Shown: in pieces, positions 1-8,430 of the stretch
Layout of the letters: each line of letters starts with the position of its first letter
Position numbering within the stretch: position 1 is the stretch's first letter
Assembly: GCA_024760525.1 (NCBI GenBank)
Contig: CP060499.1
Location: 1,736,001-1,800,000, forward strand
Source of the DNA: Nitrospira sp.
Lineage (GTDB): Bacteria > Nitrospirota > Nitrospiria > Nitrospirales > Nitrospiraceae
Length of the DNA: 64,000 bases
Direction: 5' to 3'
Program-made: the position numbers and the translations under genes
Notes under the pieces: model-generated
What the model was told of the DNA's origin: nothing
Database searches by the model: none
Seen by the model: only the letters and a program-made list of their open reading frames with translations

Positions 1-130
1 GCCGGTCAAGCAATCAACCGAGATTTGTTCGAGGACAGTTTGAAGCGCCATACGTTGCCGCGTTATGGAGATGCGAACCGAATAAAAGAACAGACTATCT
101 CACCTTCACCAGTTAAGGGGATTTCCTGAC

Positions 131-2335
131 ATGAAAAAAGAGAAGAAAACCAAGGGCAGCGCCAAAGTACAGAACCTCGCCACAGTTCACGAGAACAGCG
201 AGGACAAACTGTTGACCACGAATCAGGGTCTTCGGATCAACGACGATCAGAATTCTCTCAAGGCAGGGGAACGGGGCCCTTCGTTGCTCGAGGATTTTCA
301 CCTGCGCGAGAAGATCACACACTTTGATCATGAGCGAATTCCCGAGCGCATCGTGCATGCCCGGGGGACGGGCGCTCATGGGGTTTTCCAAGTCTACAAA
401 TCAATGGCGGCGTACACCAAGGCTCCATTTCTCCAAGATCCTTCACTCCGCACCCCCGTGTTTGTGCGCTTCTCAACCGTGGCCGGATCACGCGGCTCGA
501 CCGACTTAGCGAGAGACGCTCGCGGATTCGCCGTGAAGTTTTACACAGAGGAAGGGAATTTCGACCTGGTCGGCAACAATATCCCCGTGTTTTTTATTCA
601 GGACGCGATGAAATTCCCAGACCTGGTTCACGCCGTTAAACCTGAGCCCCACCATGAGATGCCGCAGGCGGCTTCCGCGCATGACACCTTTTGGGATTTC
701 ATCTCGCTGATGCCCGAGTCGATGCACATGATCCTGTGGGTGATGTCCGACCGGGCGATTCCTCGAAGCTATCGGATGATGGAAGGATTCGGCGTGCATA
801 CGTTCAGGTTCGTCAACGAGAAAGGCACATCCCGATTCGTGAAGTTTCACTGGAAACCCCTCTTGGGTGTGCACTCCGTGGTCTGGGATGAAGCCCAAAA
901 GATTTCCGGTCTGGACCCTGATTTTCACCGTCGCGACTTGTGGGAAGCCATTGAAAACGGGGCTTTCCCGGAATGGGAATTGGGTGTCCAACTCATTGAG
1001 GAAAAAGACGAGCATGCGTTTGACTTCGACCTGTTGGACCCGACGAAGATCATTCCAGAAGAACTTGTTCCGGTACAACGGGTGGGCAAGCTGACCCTCA
1101 ATCGAAACCCAGACAACTTTTTTGCGGAGACAGAACAAGTGGCGTTTCATCCGGGCCATCTGGTCTCCGGAATCGATTTCTCCGATGATCCGCTTCTCCA
1201 AGGCCGCCTCTTCTCCTACACGGACACCCAATTGCTCAGACTCGGTGGCCCCAATTTTCACGAGATCCCTATCAACCGTCCAGTGGCTCCTGTCCACAAC
1301 AATCAACGAGATGGACATATGCGACAAACGATCAACCAAGGCCGGGTCAGTTATCATCCCAATTCATTGGGCGGCGGATGCCCCATGCAAGCCAAAGCCG
1401 ATATGGGAGGGTTTGTCAGTTATGGCGAGCGCATGGGAGGGGTGAAGGTCCGCGCGAGAAGCAAGAAGTTTTTCGATCACTTCAGCCAGGCAACCCTGTT
1501 CTGGAATAGTCAATCACATCCGGAGAAGAACCATATTGTACAAGCCTTGCGCTTTGAACTGGGCAAGGTCGAGGTGCCGGCCATTCGAGAGCGGATGGTC
1601 TTCTTGCTCGCTCAAGTGGACAAAACGCTCGCCAGCTTAGTGGCGCAGGGGCTGGGCATAGCCGTTCCCGCCAAAGTAGACGGTCCCATGAATCTGAGCG
1701 TGCCGGCCGACGGGCTCGTTGATGAGTTCCAACCGAAGCGACGTATTTCCTCGTTGGACCGATCTCCGGCTTTAAGCATGGCAACCACGGTCAAAGAAGG
1801 AATTGCGACCCGCAAGATCGCCATCCTTGCCACGGATGGAGTAGACGAGATGGCGATTACTGGGATGAAGAAAGCGCTGACGGACGCGGGGGCAAAAGCG
1901 AAAGTGGTGTCTCCCAGACTCGGTATCGTGAAAGGCGTCAAGGGGGGGCAGGTTGCCGTCGATTTCAGTTTTCTGACGGCTGGGTCGGTTCTCTTTGATG
2001 CGCTCTATCTTCCAGGTGGAGAGCAGAGTGTGGAAGCACTGAAAGGGGACGCAAAAGCACTCCTGTTCATCAAAGAAACCTATCTGCACTGCAAGGTCAT
2101 TGCGGCTACCGATGCAGGCATGGACTTATTGGCGACGGCGCAACTCGGCCCAGACAAGACAACGAAGAGTCATGCAGAGGGCATCCGGCAAGACGGTCAG
2201 AGACTGCTGGCCGGAGACGAAGGTATCGTCACCGGCCGGGGCACCCAGATTGGACAGGTATCAGGGAACTTCATCAAGGCCGTGGCTCAACATCGCCATT
2301 GGGACCGGGAAGCGAAAGGACAGATGCCGGCATAG
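131..2335 (+). CDS. katE: Large-subunit monofunctional catalase (HPII type)
   Basis: A heme catalase converting hydrogen peroxide to water and oxygen. The 734-residue length fits the large-subunit clade. The core shows the distal His region (RIVHARGTGAHGVF), the RFSTVAGSRGSTD block, the distal Asn in FDLVGNNIPVFF and the proximal heme Tyr in RLFSYTDTQ. From about residue 555 a class I glutamine-amidotransferase/DJ-1-like domain follows (KIAILATDGVDEM), which is typical of KatE and is thought to be structural. The ATG has AAGGGG a few bases upstream. The N-terminus is Lys-rich with no signal peptide, so it is probably cytoplasmic. It appears monocistronic, and a hairpin follows at 2369-2397. 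Confidence 0.97.
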   Translation: MKKEKKTKGSAKVQNLATVHENSEDKLLTTNQGLRINDDQNSLKAGERGPSLLEDFHLREKITHFDHERIPERIVHARGTGAHGVFQVYKSMAAYTKAPFLQDPSLRTPVFVRFSTVAGSRGSTDLARDARGFAVKFYTEEGNFDLVGNNIPVFFIQDAMKFPDLVHAVKPEPHHEMPQAASAHDTFWDFISLMPESMHMILWVMSDRAIPRSYRMMEGFGVHTFRFVNEKGTSRFVKFHWKPLLGVHSVVWDEAQKISGLDPDFHRRDLWEAIENGAFPEWELGVQLIEEKDEHAFDFDLLDPTKIIPEELVPVQRVGKLTLNRNPDNFFAETEQVAFHPGHLVSGIDFSDDPLLQGRLFSYTDTQLLRLGGPNFHEIPINRPVAPVHNNQRDGHMRQTINQGRVSYHPNSLGGGCPMQAKADMGGFVSYGERMGGVKVRARSKKFFDHFSQATLFWNSQSHPEKNHIVQALRFELGKVEVPAIRERMVFLLAQVDKTLASLVAQGLGIAVPAKVDGPMNLSVPADGLVDEFQPKRRISSLDRSPALSMATTVKEGIATRKIAILATDGVDEMAITGMKKALTDAGAKAKVVSPRLGIVKGVKGGQVAVDFSFLTAGSVLFDALYLPGGEQSVEALKGDAKALLFIKETYLHCKVIAATDAGMDLLATAQLGPDKTTKSHAEGIRQDGQRLLAGDEGIVTGRGTQIGQVSGNFIKAVAQHRHWDREAKGQMPA

Positions 2336-2368
2336 GCTGATCTACCAACTCTGAATCACACGATCGAA

Positions 2369-2397
2369 CGTACCCTTGTCCCTAGAGTAAGGGTACG
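2369..2397 (+). terminator. Hairpin after katE, possible terminator
   Basis: A perfect 9-bp inverted repeat (CGTACCCTT / AAGGGTACG) with an 11-nt loop lies 34 nt after the katE stop. There is no T-tract, so termination is only one reading; an operator or mRNA-stability structure is equally possible. Confidence 0.4.
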
Positions 2398-2399
2398 AC

Positions 2400-2766
2400 C
2401 ATGAAACAGGAGCAGAGACCGAGTTGCTCTATCAAGCTGTGGAAAAAGAGGCTGGCGGAGTGCACGTATACGAAACCGCGGTACACTGTGGCGTCGATAT
2501 GAAGGAAGAGTGGAACAAATATCTGGCACAGACTCGGAACCATAAATAAATGATGCGGTCCCTGCTCGAAGTCGTGGGACTAGATCCGGCGAGGCCTGCA
2601 GGCAGATTGAGGACCACGAAGACGAATACCTCTACTACCCGATAGAATGGAGCCGCGAGCTCTGGATAGAGTCGCTCAGACTCTCGGCCGTGTTTCCACC
2701 ACCGGAGAAAGAAAAGACGTCAAGATCGCCGGCGAAGCGGCCAAGGCCAAACAGTTGTGGGGGTAA
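2400..2766 (+). pseudogene. Decayed ferritin-like/rubrerythrin-type protein gene
   Basis: Conceptual translation gives collinear fragments of a four-helix ferritin-like protein family that I recall from Nitrospira and proteobacteria. ETELLYQAVEKEAGGVHVYE is in one frame up to a TAA at 2547-2549. EDHEDEYLYYP and WSRELWIESL are in another frame from about 2609, followed by a short third-frame tail ending with a stop near 2766. The middle of the expected protein is missing, so there are at least one nonsense codon, one internal deletion and one frameshift. No intact start is visible. The family link is recalled, not searched. Confidence 0.6.
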
Positions 2767-3000
2767 ATGGTACGGGCTCAGTAAGGTTGGTCGAGCCCAG
2801 CCATGAATGCCAACGCTGTGCATACGTCAGAGCCTCATGGATTTGACGACATCAGTGCTCTGGCCGAATCCACAGGGCGAAAGCGATAACGACGGCTCTT
2901 CCAATGCCGCTGTTGCCGCTCAGCTTCCCACTGCCATGCTACTTAGGATTGTCGGCCTTCGGCCGAGGAACCATCTGGGATTTGATACGATACAGTCCGC

Positions 3001-3507
3001 CTAATATCCACCTCCTCCGCCGGATGAACCTGTCCCACCCGATGATCCTGTCCCTGGTGCGCCCATGCCGCCGGAACCTGTCCCCGGTGCTCCCGTACTG
3101 CCCGAACCCGTTCCTGGAGTTCCCATGCTCCCAGAACCCGATCCCGGTACTCCCATGCCGCCGGAACCTGTCCCCGGTGCTCCCGTACTGCCCGAACCCG
3201 TTCCTGGAGTTCCCATGCTCCCAGAACCCGATCTCGGTGCGCCCATGCCGCCGGAACCTGTCCCCGGTGCTCCCATACTGCCCGAACCCATTCCTGGAGT
3301 TCCCATGCCGCCGGACGATCCCGCTCCAGGTGCGCCTGTTCCGCTGGATGATCCTGTCAGGTTAGGTGAACCCACGCTTCCGGACGGTCCCACCGCGCTG
3401 TTGGCTTGGGGGCCGGTCTTCAATTGATCGGCTTGGGCTGTGCCGTTGCCGAACAACAGTAATCCTCCGGCTATCATTAAGTAGGCACTGCTAAATCGAA
3501 TCCTCAT
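3001..3507 (-). CDS. Exported Gly/Ser/Pro-rich tandem-repeat protein
   Basis: A 168-residue protein of unknown function. I chose the start at 3507 because AGGAGGATT lies just upstream of this ATG and the protein then opens with a clean signal peptide (MRIRFSSAYLMIAGGLLLF, cleavage near AQA-DQ). The mature part is almost wholly built from a 10-residue unit of the form GTGSGGMGAP / GTGSGSTGAP / GTGSGSMGTP, organised in 30-residue blocks, and ends in a Gly-rich GGGGGY. There are no cysteines or recognisable catalytic motifs. Low complexity suggests a disordered surface or periplasmic polypeptide. Its leader and ribosome site are nearly the same as those of the next gene upstream (start 3937), so the two arose by duplication of a leader. 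Confidence 0.75.
   Translation of the reverse strand: MRIRFSSAYLMIAGGLLLFGNGTAQADQLKTGPQANSAVGPSGSVGSPNLTGSSSGTGAPGAGSSGGMGTPGMGSGSMGAPGTGSGGMGAPRSGSGSMGTPGTGSGSTGAPGTGSGGMGVPGSGSGSMGTPGTGSGSTGAPGTGSGGMGAPGTGSSGGTGSSGGGGGY
3062..3310. repeat. 90-bp tandem repeat inside the exported repeat protein
   Basis: Near-identical 90-bp units begin at 3062, 3152 and 3242; the third diverges near 3306. Each unit contains three related 30-bp subunits, encoding 3 x 10 residues on the minus strand. The period is a multiple of three, so unit gain or loss keeps the frame. Repetition also leaves long open frames on the opposite strand, which are by-products. Confidence 0.9.
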
Positions 3508-3592
3508 GAAAATCCTCCTGCGATACGTTTGCGGCGTTAACCCCAATCATATACGGCTCTTGCGATGCGGTGTCATTACTGAGCATCGAGCA

Positions 3593-3937
3593 TTAGGATG
3601 ACTTATCCTTTTTCAGTGTCGCGGGCGAATCATCCTTGCTGTCAGACGGCGGTGGTCCGAAACATCTCGGACTGTCCGATGGGTTTTGCCGTTCTTTGTC
3701 GGATTCCATAGTTTCTTGTTTCATCGAACCCTTGGACGGCTCATGTCCCTTTTTCGTGGCTGAGTCGTGCCCTTGCTTCATGGATCCGCTCGATCCACCG
3801 GGACTTACCGATTGACTTCCCATCGTACCATCGGATTGGGATCCACTCTTGGATTGTCCGGCTTGAATTGCGCCGTCGGCGAATAACAGTAACCCTCCTG
3901 CCATTAATATGTAGGCACAGGTCTGTCGTATTCTCAT
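3593..3937 (-). CDS. Small exported Ser/Lys-rich protein
   Basis: A 114-residue protein of unknown function. The start at 3937 is set by AAGGAGGATTC immediately upstream and a typical signal peptide (MRIRQTCAYILMAGGLLLF, cleavage near IQA-GQ). The mature region is hydrophilic, rich in Ser, Lys, Gly and Met (SMKQGHDSATKKGHEPSKGS) and probably disordered. The signal peptide and first mature residues match those of the repeat protein next to it (start 3507), while the mature sequences differ. Both lie on the minus strand about 90 bp apart and could be co-transcribed. Confidence 0.7.
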   Translation of the reverse strand: MRIRQTCAYILMAGGLLLFADGAIQAGQSKSGSQSDGTMGSQSVSPGGSSGSMKQGHDSATKKGHEPSKGSMKQETMESDKERQNPSDSPRCFGPPPSDSKDDSPATLKKDKSS

Positions 3938-4248
3938 AAGAATCCTCCTTGGATAAGAATGAACCTTCAACGGACCTCTGCGTAGTTGTGCAAGATGCAG
4001 ACCCTCCTCACGGCGGCCGGCTGAAACGCCATACGAAGCTATGCGGGTATTTGTGCGCCGATCTTCACGATAGGCGGAGCGTGATGGTCGGCTGATAAGA
4101 CATGATGTCTCGACATGGACAAGACTTCCCTTCTTGTGCGTGAGAACACTCGACGTGAAATGAGGGAAAGTCCTAGATCAACAAATTTCCCGAGCAGCAT
4201 ATGCTGTAGGTAGGAAGCAGATGCAATTAATTTAACCAAGGAGAGCAT

Positions 4249-4602
4249 ATGGTCTCGCCGAAACAAGTGATTGCTGTGATGTGTGGTGTCGCGCTCGGAG
4301 TAGGTTCTTTCATCAGCACGTCATGGGCCGATGAACTTCGCCCATCGCCTCTGTTGATCAGCGATGCGATCGGCGACTCAAAGCCCGGCAAAACGATCAA
4401 GGGCGAAGTCGTCCGGGTCGAAAATGAGGGCTACTTTCATCTCCGAGAGGAGAATGGGACCGTCACACGCGTGCATGTCGATAAAACAACGGTCAATGTG
4501 AAGACCCCATTAAAAGTGAAAGCAGGAGATTTTGTTGAGGCCAAGGTGGATGAGCGAGGGCATGCCATCTCCTTCGTATCCGATCAGCCCATATCACACT
4601 AA
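4249..4602 (+). CDS. Small exported protein, OB-like beta domain (paralog A)
   Basis: A 117-residue protein preceded by AAGGAGAG and opening with a signal peptide (cleavage near SWA-DE). The mature part contains GKTIKGEVVRVENEGYF, then HVDKTTV and GDFVEAKVDERGHAISF, a short beta-rich module with the look of an OB-fold. The same order of motifs occurs in the neighbouring gene (4709-5122), so the two are tandem paralogs. No catalytic or metal-binding residues stand out. It is probably periplasmic; its function is unknown. Confidence 0.75.
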   Translation: MVSPKQVIAVMCGVALGVGSFISTSWADELRPSPLLISDAIGDSKPGKTIKGEVVRVENEGYFHLREENGTVTRVHVDKTTVNVKTPLKVKAGDFVEAKVDERGHAISFVSDQPISH

Positions 4603-4708
4603 CTCCCGGGTTGCGCCGGCCACGGGCAATCGAAAGAGGCGAACTGACGTGATCAACGTGGTGGGTCGCGCATCGCAGAATATCTCTAACCAATTGAAGA
4701 GGTTCCCT

Positions 4709-5122
4709 ATGGTATCACTCTACAAAGTTGCGGCTGTCCTATCGTGTAGTTTTCTGTTGTGTCTGGGGCTTCCCCGCGGGGTACACGCCGAGCATTCACC
4801 CGCCCCCGGGGATGTCATGAAAACCGACTCCTTAACCGATGCTAAGAAATTTGGGTTCAAATCGGATGATGATAAGCAACGGAATGTGGATGAGGGGAAA
4901 GGAGGCACCGCGGGAGGCAAAAGCAAGACGATCAAAGGCCAACTCTTCCGAGTGGAAGACGGGAACTACTTTGTCAAGATCAAGGACGGGAACGAAGTCC
5001 AGTTACATACGGATAAGACAACCAAGATGATGGGAGAAATTAAGAAAGGGGATCAGGTTGAGGCGAAGGTCAACGACCGGGATCATGCGCTGTCAATCCG
5101 ATCGATTTCCCCAAAACCTTAG
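4709..5122 (+). CDS. Small exported protein, OB-like beta domain (paralog B)
   Basis: A 137-residue protein. The ATG at 4709 was chosen over an upstream in-frame ATG because it follows a GAAGAGG ribosome site and gives a proper signal peptide (cleavage near VHA-EH). A charged linker (roughly residues 30-70) is followed by the module seen in the preceding gene: SKTIKGQLFRVEDGNYF, HTDKTTK, GDQVEAKVNDRDHALSI. Tandem duplication followed by linker divergence is the simple explanation. Function unknown. Confidence 0.75.
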   Translation: MVSLYKVAAVLSCSFLLCLGLPRGVHAEHSPAPGDVMKTDSLTDAKKFGFKSDDDKQRNVDEGKGGTAGGKSKTIKGQLFRVEDGNYFVKIKDGNEVQLHTDKTTKMMGEIKKGDQVEAKVNDRDHALSIRSISPKP

Positions 5123-5208
5123 CGCATGCAGGGTCCGGCAACTCAAAGTCGGCTTGGAAATCCTTAGGTATGGATCGTCCATAGCGGGACGTTCCCGGGA
5201 GCCTATGT

Positions 5209-5790
5209 GTGAACACGAATTTTGAGTCGGCAATGCTCACTGTCGCTCCTCGTCCTCGTTCCGGCATTGCTGGAGAGTCGACCAATGATGAAGCCTATGG
5301 AGTCCTTCCGGGAGAAGACCGCCTTGTGAAGGACATCATGACACGCGAAATAGCCGAGGCCGATGCTTCCATCCTGATCGATCAGGCGATTGATATTATG
5401 CGGGATCGGGACGTTGCCGTTCTCGTTGTGAGCCGAGACAACGAGCCGGTCCTCGCACTGACGGAATCCGACATGGCTCACATCACCCTCGCTTGCAAAG
5501 ATCGCGGTGAGACAACCGCCATGCATGAATTGATCAACAGGCGCATCGCAATTCGATGTCATGAGGAAGCGATCCTGGCCGATGCCATACACGCAATGGT
5601 CGACCATCGCATCCGCCATGTTCCGGTGGTGGATGCGAAGCATACTCTGGTTGGGGCGCTTTCGCTGATGAATGCGGTAGGCGCTCTCACGCCGGATGCC
5701 GCGGCGATCTGGCTTGCGAAGATGCAACAGTGGTCGGACAATGAATCGAACATGGATGACGGTCGGCAACTCTCCGGAGGGGGAGATTAA
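5209..5790 (+). CDS. CBS-domain pair protein
   Basis: A 193-residue cytoplasmic protein with two CBS motifs: LVKDIMTREIAEADASILID through ALTESDM (about residues 42-105) and MHELINRRIAIRC through VGALSLMNAVGAL (about 106-165). A CBS pair forms a Bateman module that usually binds adenine nucleotides. No catalytic domain is fused, so it is a stand-alone sensor type. The start is GTG at 5209; an in-frame ATG at 5233 would drop eight residues and is also possible. The neighbours give no clear partner. Confidence 0.85.
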   Translation: MNTNFESAMLTVAPRPRSGIAGESTNDEAYGVLPGEDRLVKDIMTREIAEADASILIDQAIDIMRDRDVAVLVVSRDNEPVLALTESDMAHITLACKDRGETTAMHELINRRIAIRCHEEAILADAIHAMVDHRIRHVPVVDAKHTLVGALSLMNAVGALTPDAAAIWLAKMQQWSDNESNMDDGRQLSGGGD

Positions 5791-6119
5791 CGGACCGATC
5801 TGGAACTCAAATCAGACGCGCCGCGTAACGGGGTGCATAGTCATGAGAAGGACAGCGCCCTGAAAGATTTCAGACGCTTAGGCTCACGGGAGTAATCTTC
5901 GACTCACGTGATGGCGGCTGCATCGTTGATATAGAGACGGACGAAAAATTCAGAATTCGACAGGCGTTCGTCCCCATGTTCTGGGGATAACCTTGTGAAC
6001 AAGTCGAGTCGCACACGATAATCGCTGCAAAGAACGCTACTGCCTGACACATTGCTCACTTTTTAGGCGTCCGCAGTTTGAGGATCAGACCGCAACTAAT
6101 TGTGGCAGGCTCATACCTC
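5791..6119. other. Intergenic region between convergent genes
   Basis: 329 bp between the CBS protein and the 3' end of the iron permease. I see no convincing ORF, RNA gene or T-tract terminator here. Confidence 0.6.
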
Positions 6120-8060
6120 TCATGTCGCCTTCGCCCGGTTGGACCATAATCCACCTGCGATCAAGGCCAGCGTCAGTGCCTGCAGCACGAGGCTCTGCGC
6201 GGTTGGGTGGACGCCCAGTAACGGCAGCGAAATGAAACGCACCGTCGTCGTCTCGAGTACTCCTGCTTCCTGCAGGGCCGCAACGCCGTTACCGACAAAG
6301 ACCACGGCCATCAGCGCCAGAAGAATCGAGGAAACCGTGAAAAACGGTCCGATCGGCAGACGCACGCTGTAGCGAAGGATTGCGCCCCCGAGCAATACCA
6401 GCAGCAGCGCCGCCGCGGCGATGCCCCAGAGCACCGCGCTATGCCCGTCGGCACCGACCTGGGACCAGAGTGTTTCGTAGAACAGAATCACCTCGAAGAT
6501 CTCGCGGTATACGACGAGGAACGAGACGCCGGCCATCGTCCACAGCGTGCGCTTGCCCAGCGCCACGCTGATCTGCTCGCGGATGAAGCGGTTCCAGGCT
6601 TGCGCGTTCGAGCGGCTATGCAACCACCAGCCTACGTACAACAGCATTGCCGCGGCCAGCAATGCCGTAATGCCTTCGGTCAGTTCGCGGCTGGCACCCG
6701 AGATGTGAAGCGTATAGCTGGCTATGGCCCATGTAATCCCGCCCAGCACCACGGCTCCGATCCAGCCAGTATGGATGTAGGGCAAGGCATCACGCCGCTG
6801 AGTCTTGACGGCGAAGGCCACGATGGCCGACACCACCAGGATCGACTCCAATCCTTCACGTAACAGAATCACAAGGGAACTCGCAAAGGACGCATTCGGG
6901 GACAGCGTATTGCCGGAGAGCGCGGCATCGGCCCGGTCGAGCAGGGCAATGACTTTCATCGACTGCGCGGTCACTGCATCGGACGACGTACCTTCGCTAA
7001 TGGCCGCGCGTAGCGCAATCATCTCACGCTCAGTCTCCAAGCGCAGCGGCGAGTCTACGTTGTCCAGTGTTTTTTCGACCAGCTCGAACCCTTCCAGGTA
7101 GGCCGCGATCGCTAGGCGCCGCGCTGCATCTCGATCGCCTTGCGCATAGGACCGTGATGCCTCTTCGATCTTGGAGCGTGAGAAGACCAGGGGTGTCTGG
7201 GCAATGGCCTGTAGCGCATCTGGATGCTGTGTTAGGTAAACACGCACGGCGTCCATTGCCGAGCCGGCGACGGCCTGTTCACCGGGAGCTTTTATCACCA
7301 GGGTGCGAAGGCTATCGAATGCCCCTTTGCCCTCGCCCTGCTGCCACAATGTCTCGCCTTTTGCCACCGCGTTTGAGTCGGCTCGCAGGTTGCCGACAAA
7401 GAAGGCCAATGCCCAGCGGTCAGCCTCGGGAAATTCAGTGAAGGCGCGCATGGGTGTGCCGCCCACGCCGAGCGTGATGGTGTTGTAGAGGCCGTACAGA
7501 CTACGCTGGCGCATGCGGGCCTCGTCGTGAAAATCGCTCGGCGCAGGTTCCAGCCCCTTGGCCATTGGACCATCGCCGCGGCCCTGCGCACCGTGGCACG
7601 CGGCGCAGTGCTGCGCGAACATCTTCCCGCCCTGTTGGAGATCAGGAGCGCGCCGTGGCGCTACACTCAGCTTCCATGCCTGGATCACGTCGAGGCGGAG
7701 TCGGCCGGCGAGCGCAGAAATCTCGTTGCCTGATGCCTTGCCCTCAATCTGCTCGAGTAGTCTGCCGGCTTGCTGGAGCAGTGCGGGCTGTTCGGGCACG
7801 TTGGGCAGCTTGCCGAGAAGTGTGATGGCTTGAACGGCAAAGTCGCGTTGTTCCGTGTACTCATCGGCGTTGAACACTTTGCCGTCTTGCACGGAGTCCG
7901 GGTAGTCCACAGCGACATAATCGAGCATGTGGACGACGGTCTGTGCCCGCTCATCGTCAGCCGATGACGCGATTGCCATGTCGAGTGGTCCCGCGGTCAA
8001 AAAAACCATGGCCAGCCACCATAGGAGAGTGTTTGACAAGGAGATAGGTCTAGGCTTCAT
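6120..8060 (-). CDS. Cytochrome c / FTR1-family iron permease fusion
   Basis: A 646-residue membrane protein. It has a signal peptide (about residues 1-31), an alpha-helical periplasmic region, a class I c-type heme site (CAACH at 152-156, with a Met-containing GGTPMRAF about 50 residues later), then an FTR1-type permease domain from about 390. The two hallmark iron motifs are present as REGLE (401-405) and REIFE (519-523), among about seven hydrophobic helices. FTR1 proteins import iron after oxidation of Fe(II); the fused cytochrome could pass electrons from iron oxidation, which is inference. It has no operon partner. It reads away from a 370-bp upstream region shared with the SDR gene. 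Confidence 0.93.
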   Translation of the reverse strand: MKPRPISLSNTLLWWLAMVFLTAGPLDMAIASSADDERAQTVVHMLDYVAVDYPDSVQDGKVFNADEYTEQRDFAVQAITLLGKLPNVPEQPALLQQAGRLLEQIEGKASGNEISALAGRLRLDVIQAWKLSVAPRRAPDLQQGGKMFAQHCAACHGAQGRGDGPMAKGLEPAPSDFHDEARMRQRSLYGLYNTITLGVGGTPMRAFTEFPEADRWALAFFVGNLRADSNAVAKGETLWQQGEGKGAFDSLRTLVIKAPGEQAVAGSAMDAVRVYLTQHPDALQAIAQTPLVFSRSKIEEASRSYAQGDRDAARRLAIAAYLEGFELVEKTLDNVDSPLRLETEREMIALRAAISEGTSSDAVTAQSMKVIALLDRADAALSGNTLSPNASFASSLVILLREGLESILVVSAIVAFAVKTQRRDALPYIHTGWIGAVVLGGITWAIASYTLHISGASRELTEGITALLAAAMLLYVGWWLHSRSNAQAWNRFIREQISVALGKRTLWTMAGVSFLVVYREIFEVILFYETLWSQVGADGHSAVLWGIAAAALLLVLLGGAILRYSVRLPIGPFFTVSSILLALMAVVFVGNGVAALQEAGVLETTTVRFISLPLLGVHPTAQSLVLQALTLALIAGGLWSNRAKAT

Positions 8061-8430
8061 CGTGTTTCGACTTTCTACGCGCGTGGGCCTCTTGGGGCAA
8101 TATACAGACTACACGTCGATCGCGGCCCCTCCGAGGTCGGAAAACGGCAGTGAGCTGAAAAGTATTTGTAAATAAGATCTTATGCGGGCCAGAGAAATGT
8201 CAGGGTTCCCACAAGCCCAGCGAAGGCTCACTTCATGACTCTATAGGCCGCTGTGCCGTCAGCCGTACTCCATCTTCAGGACGCCACGAACAAGGTGATA
8301 AATGATAGCCAAACACCGAGGCCGGTGTCCACCGAACGGATGCGGAAAAACCATGTCACGTATATAGATGGAGACCCTCGAAACCTGTTATGGTTTTGTC
8401 ATTTGGATTCTCCGGGTTCACGGAGGGAGT
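8061..8430. promoter_or_regulatory. Divergent intergenic region with a 12-bp palindrome
   Basis: 370 bp between the divergent iron permease and SDR genes. It contains the perfect palindrome ATAAGATCTTAT at 8172-8183, overlapping a smaller one, TATTTGTAAATA (8163-8174), in an AT-rich patch. These could be operator sites; no regulator is identified. There is no other gene-like content. Confidence 0.35.

Noticed and set aside
2802..2888. 28-codon ORF downstream of the ferritin-like pseudogene
   Set aside because: It has no ribosome site, no recognisable family and is short enough to occur by chance.
2950..2972. GGCCTTCGGCC hairpin as terminator of the repeat-protein gene
   Set aside because: It lacks a T-tract on either strand and lies about 30 bp beyond the stop codon; the support is too weak.
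3062..3310. CRISPR array
   Set aside because: The repeats are contiguous 90-bp coding units without spacers.
2904..3427. Plus-strand Pro/Arg-rich ORFs across the 90-bp repeats
   Set aside because: They arise from repeats of a period divisible by three; the minus-strand frame has a ribosome site and signal peptide, they do not.
5203..5769. Minus-strand ORF opposite the CBS gene
   Set aside because: It is a shadow of the CBS motifs, with no start signal of its own.
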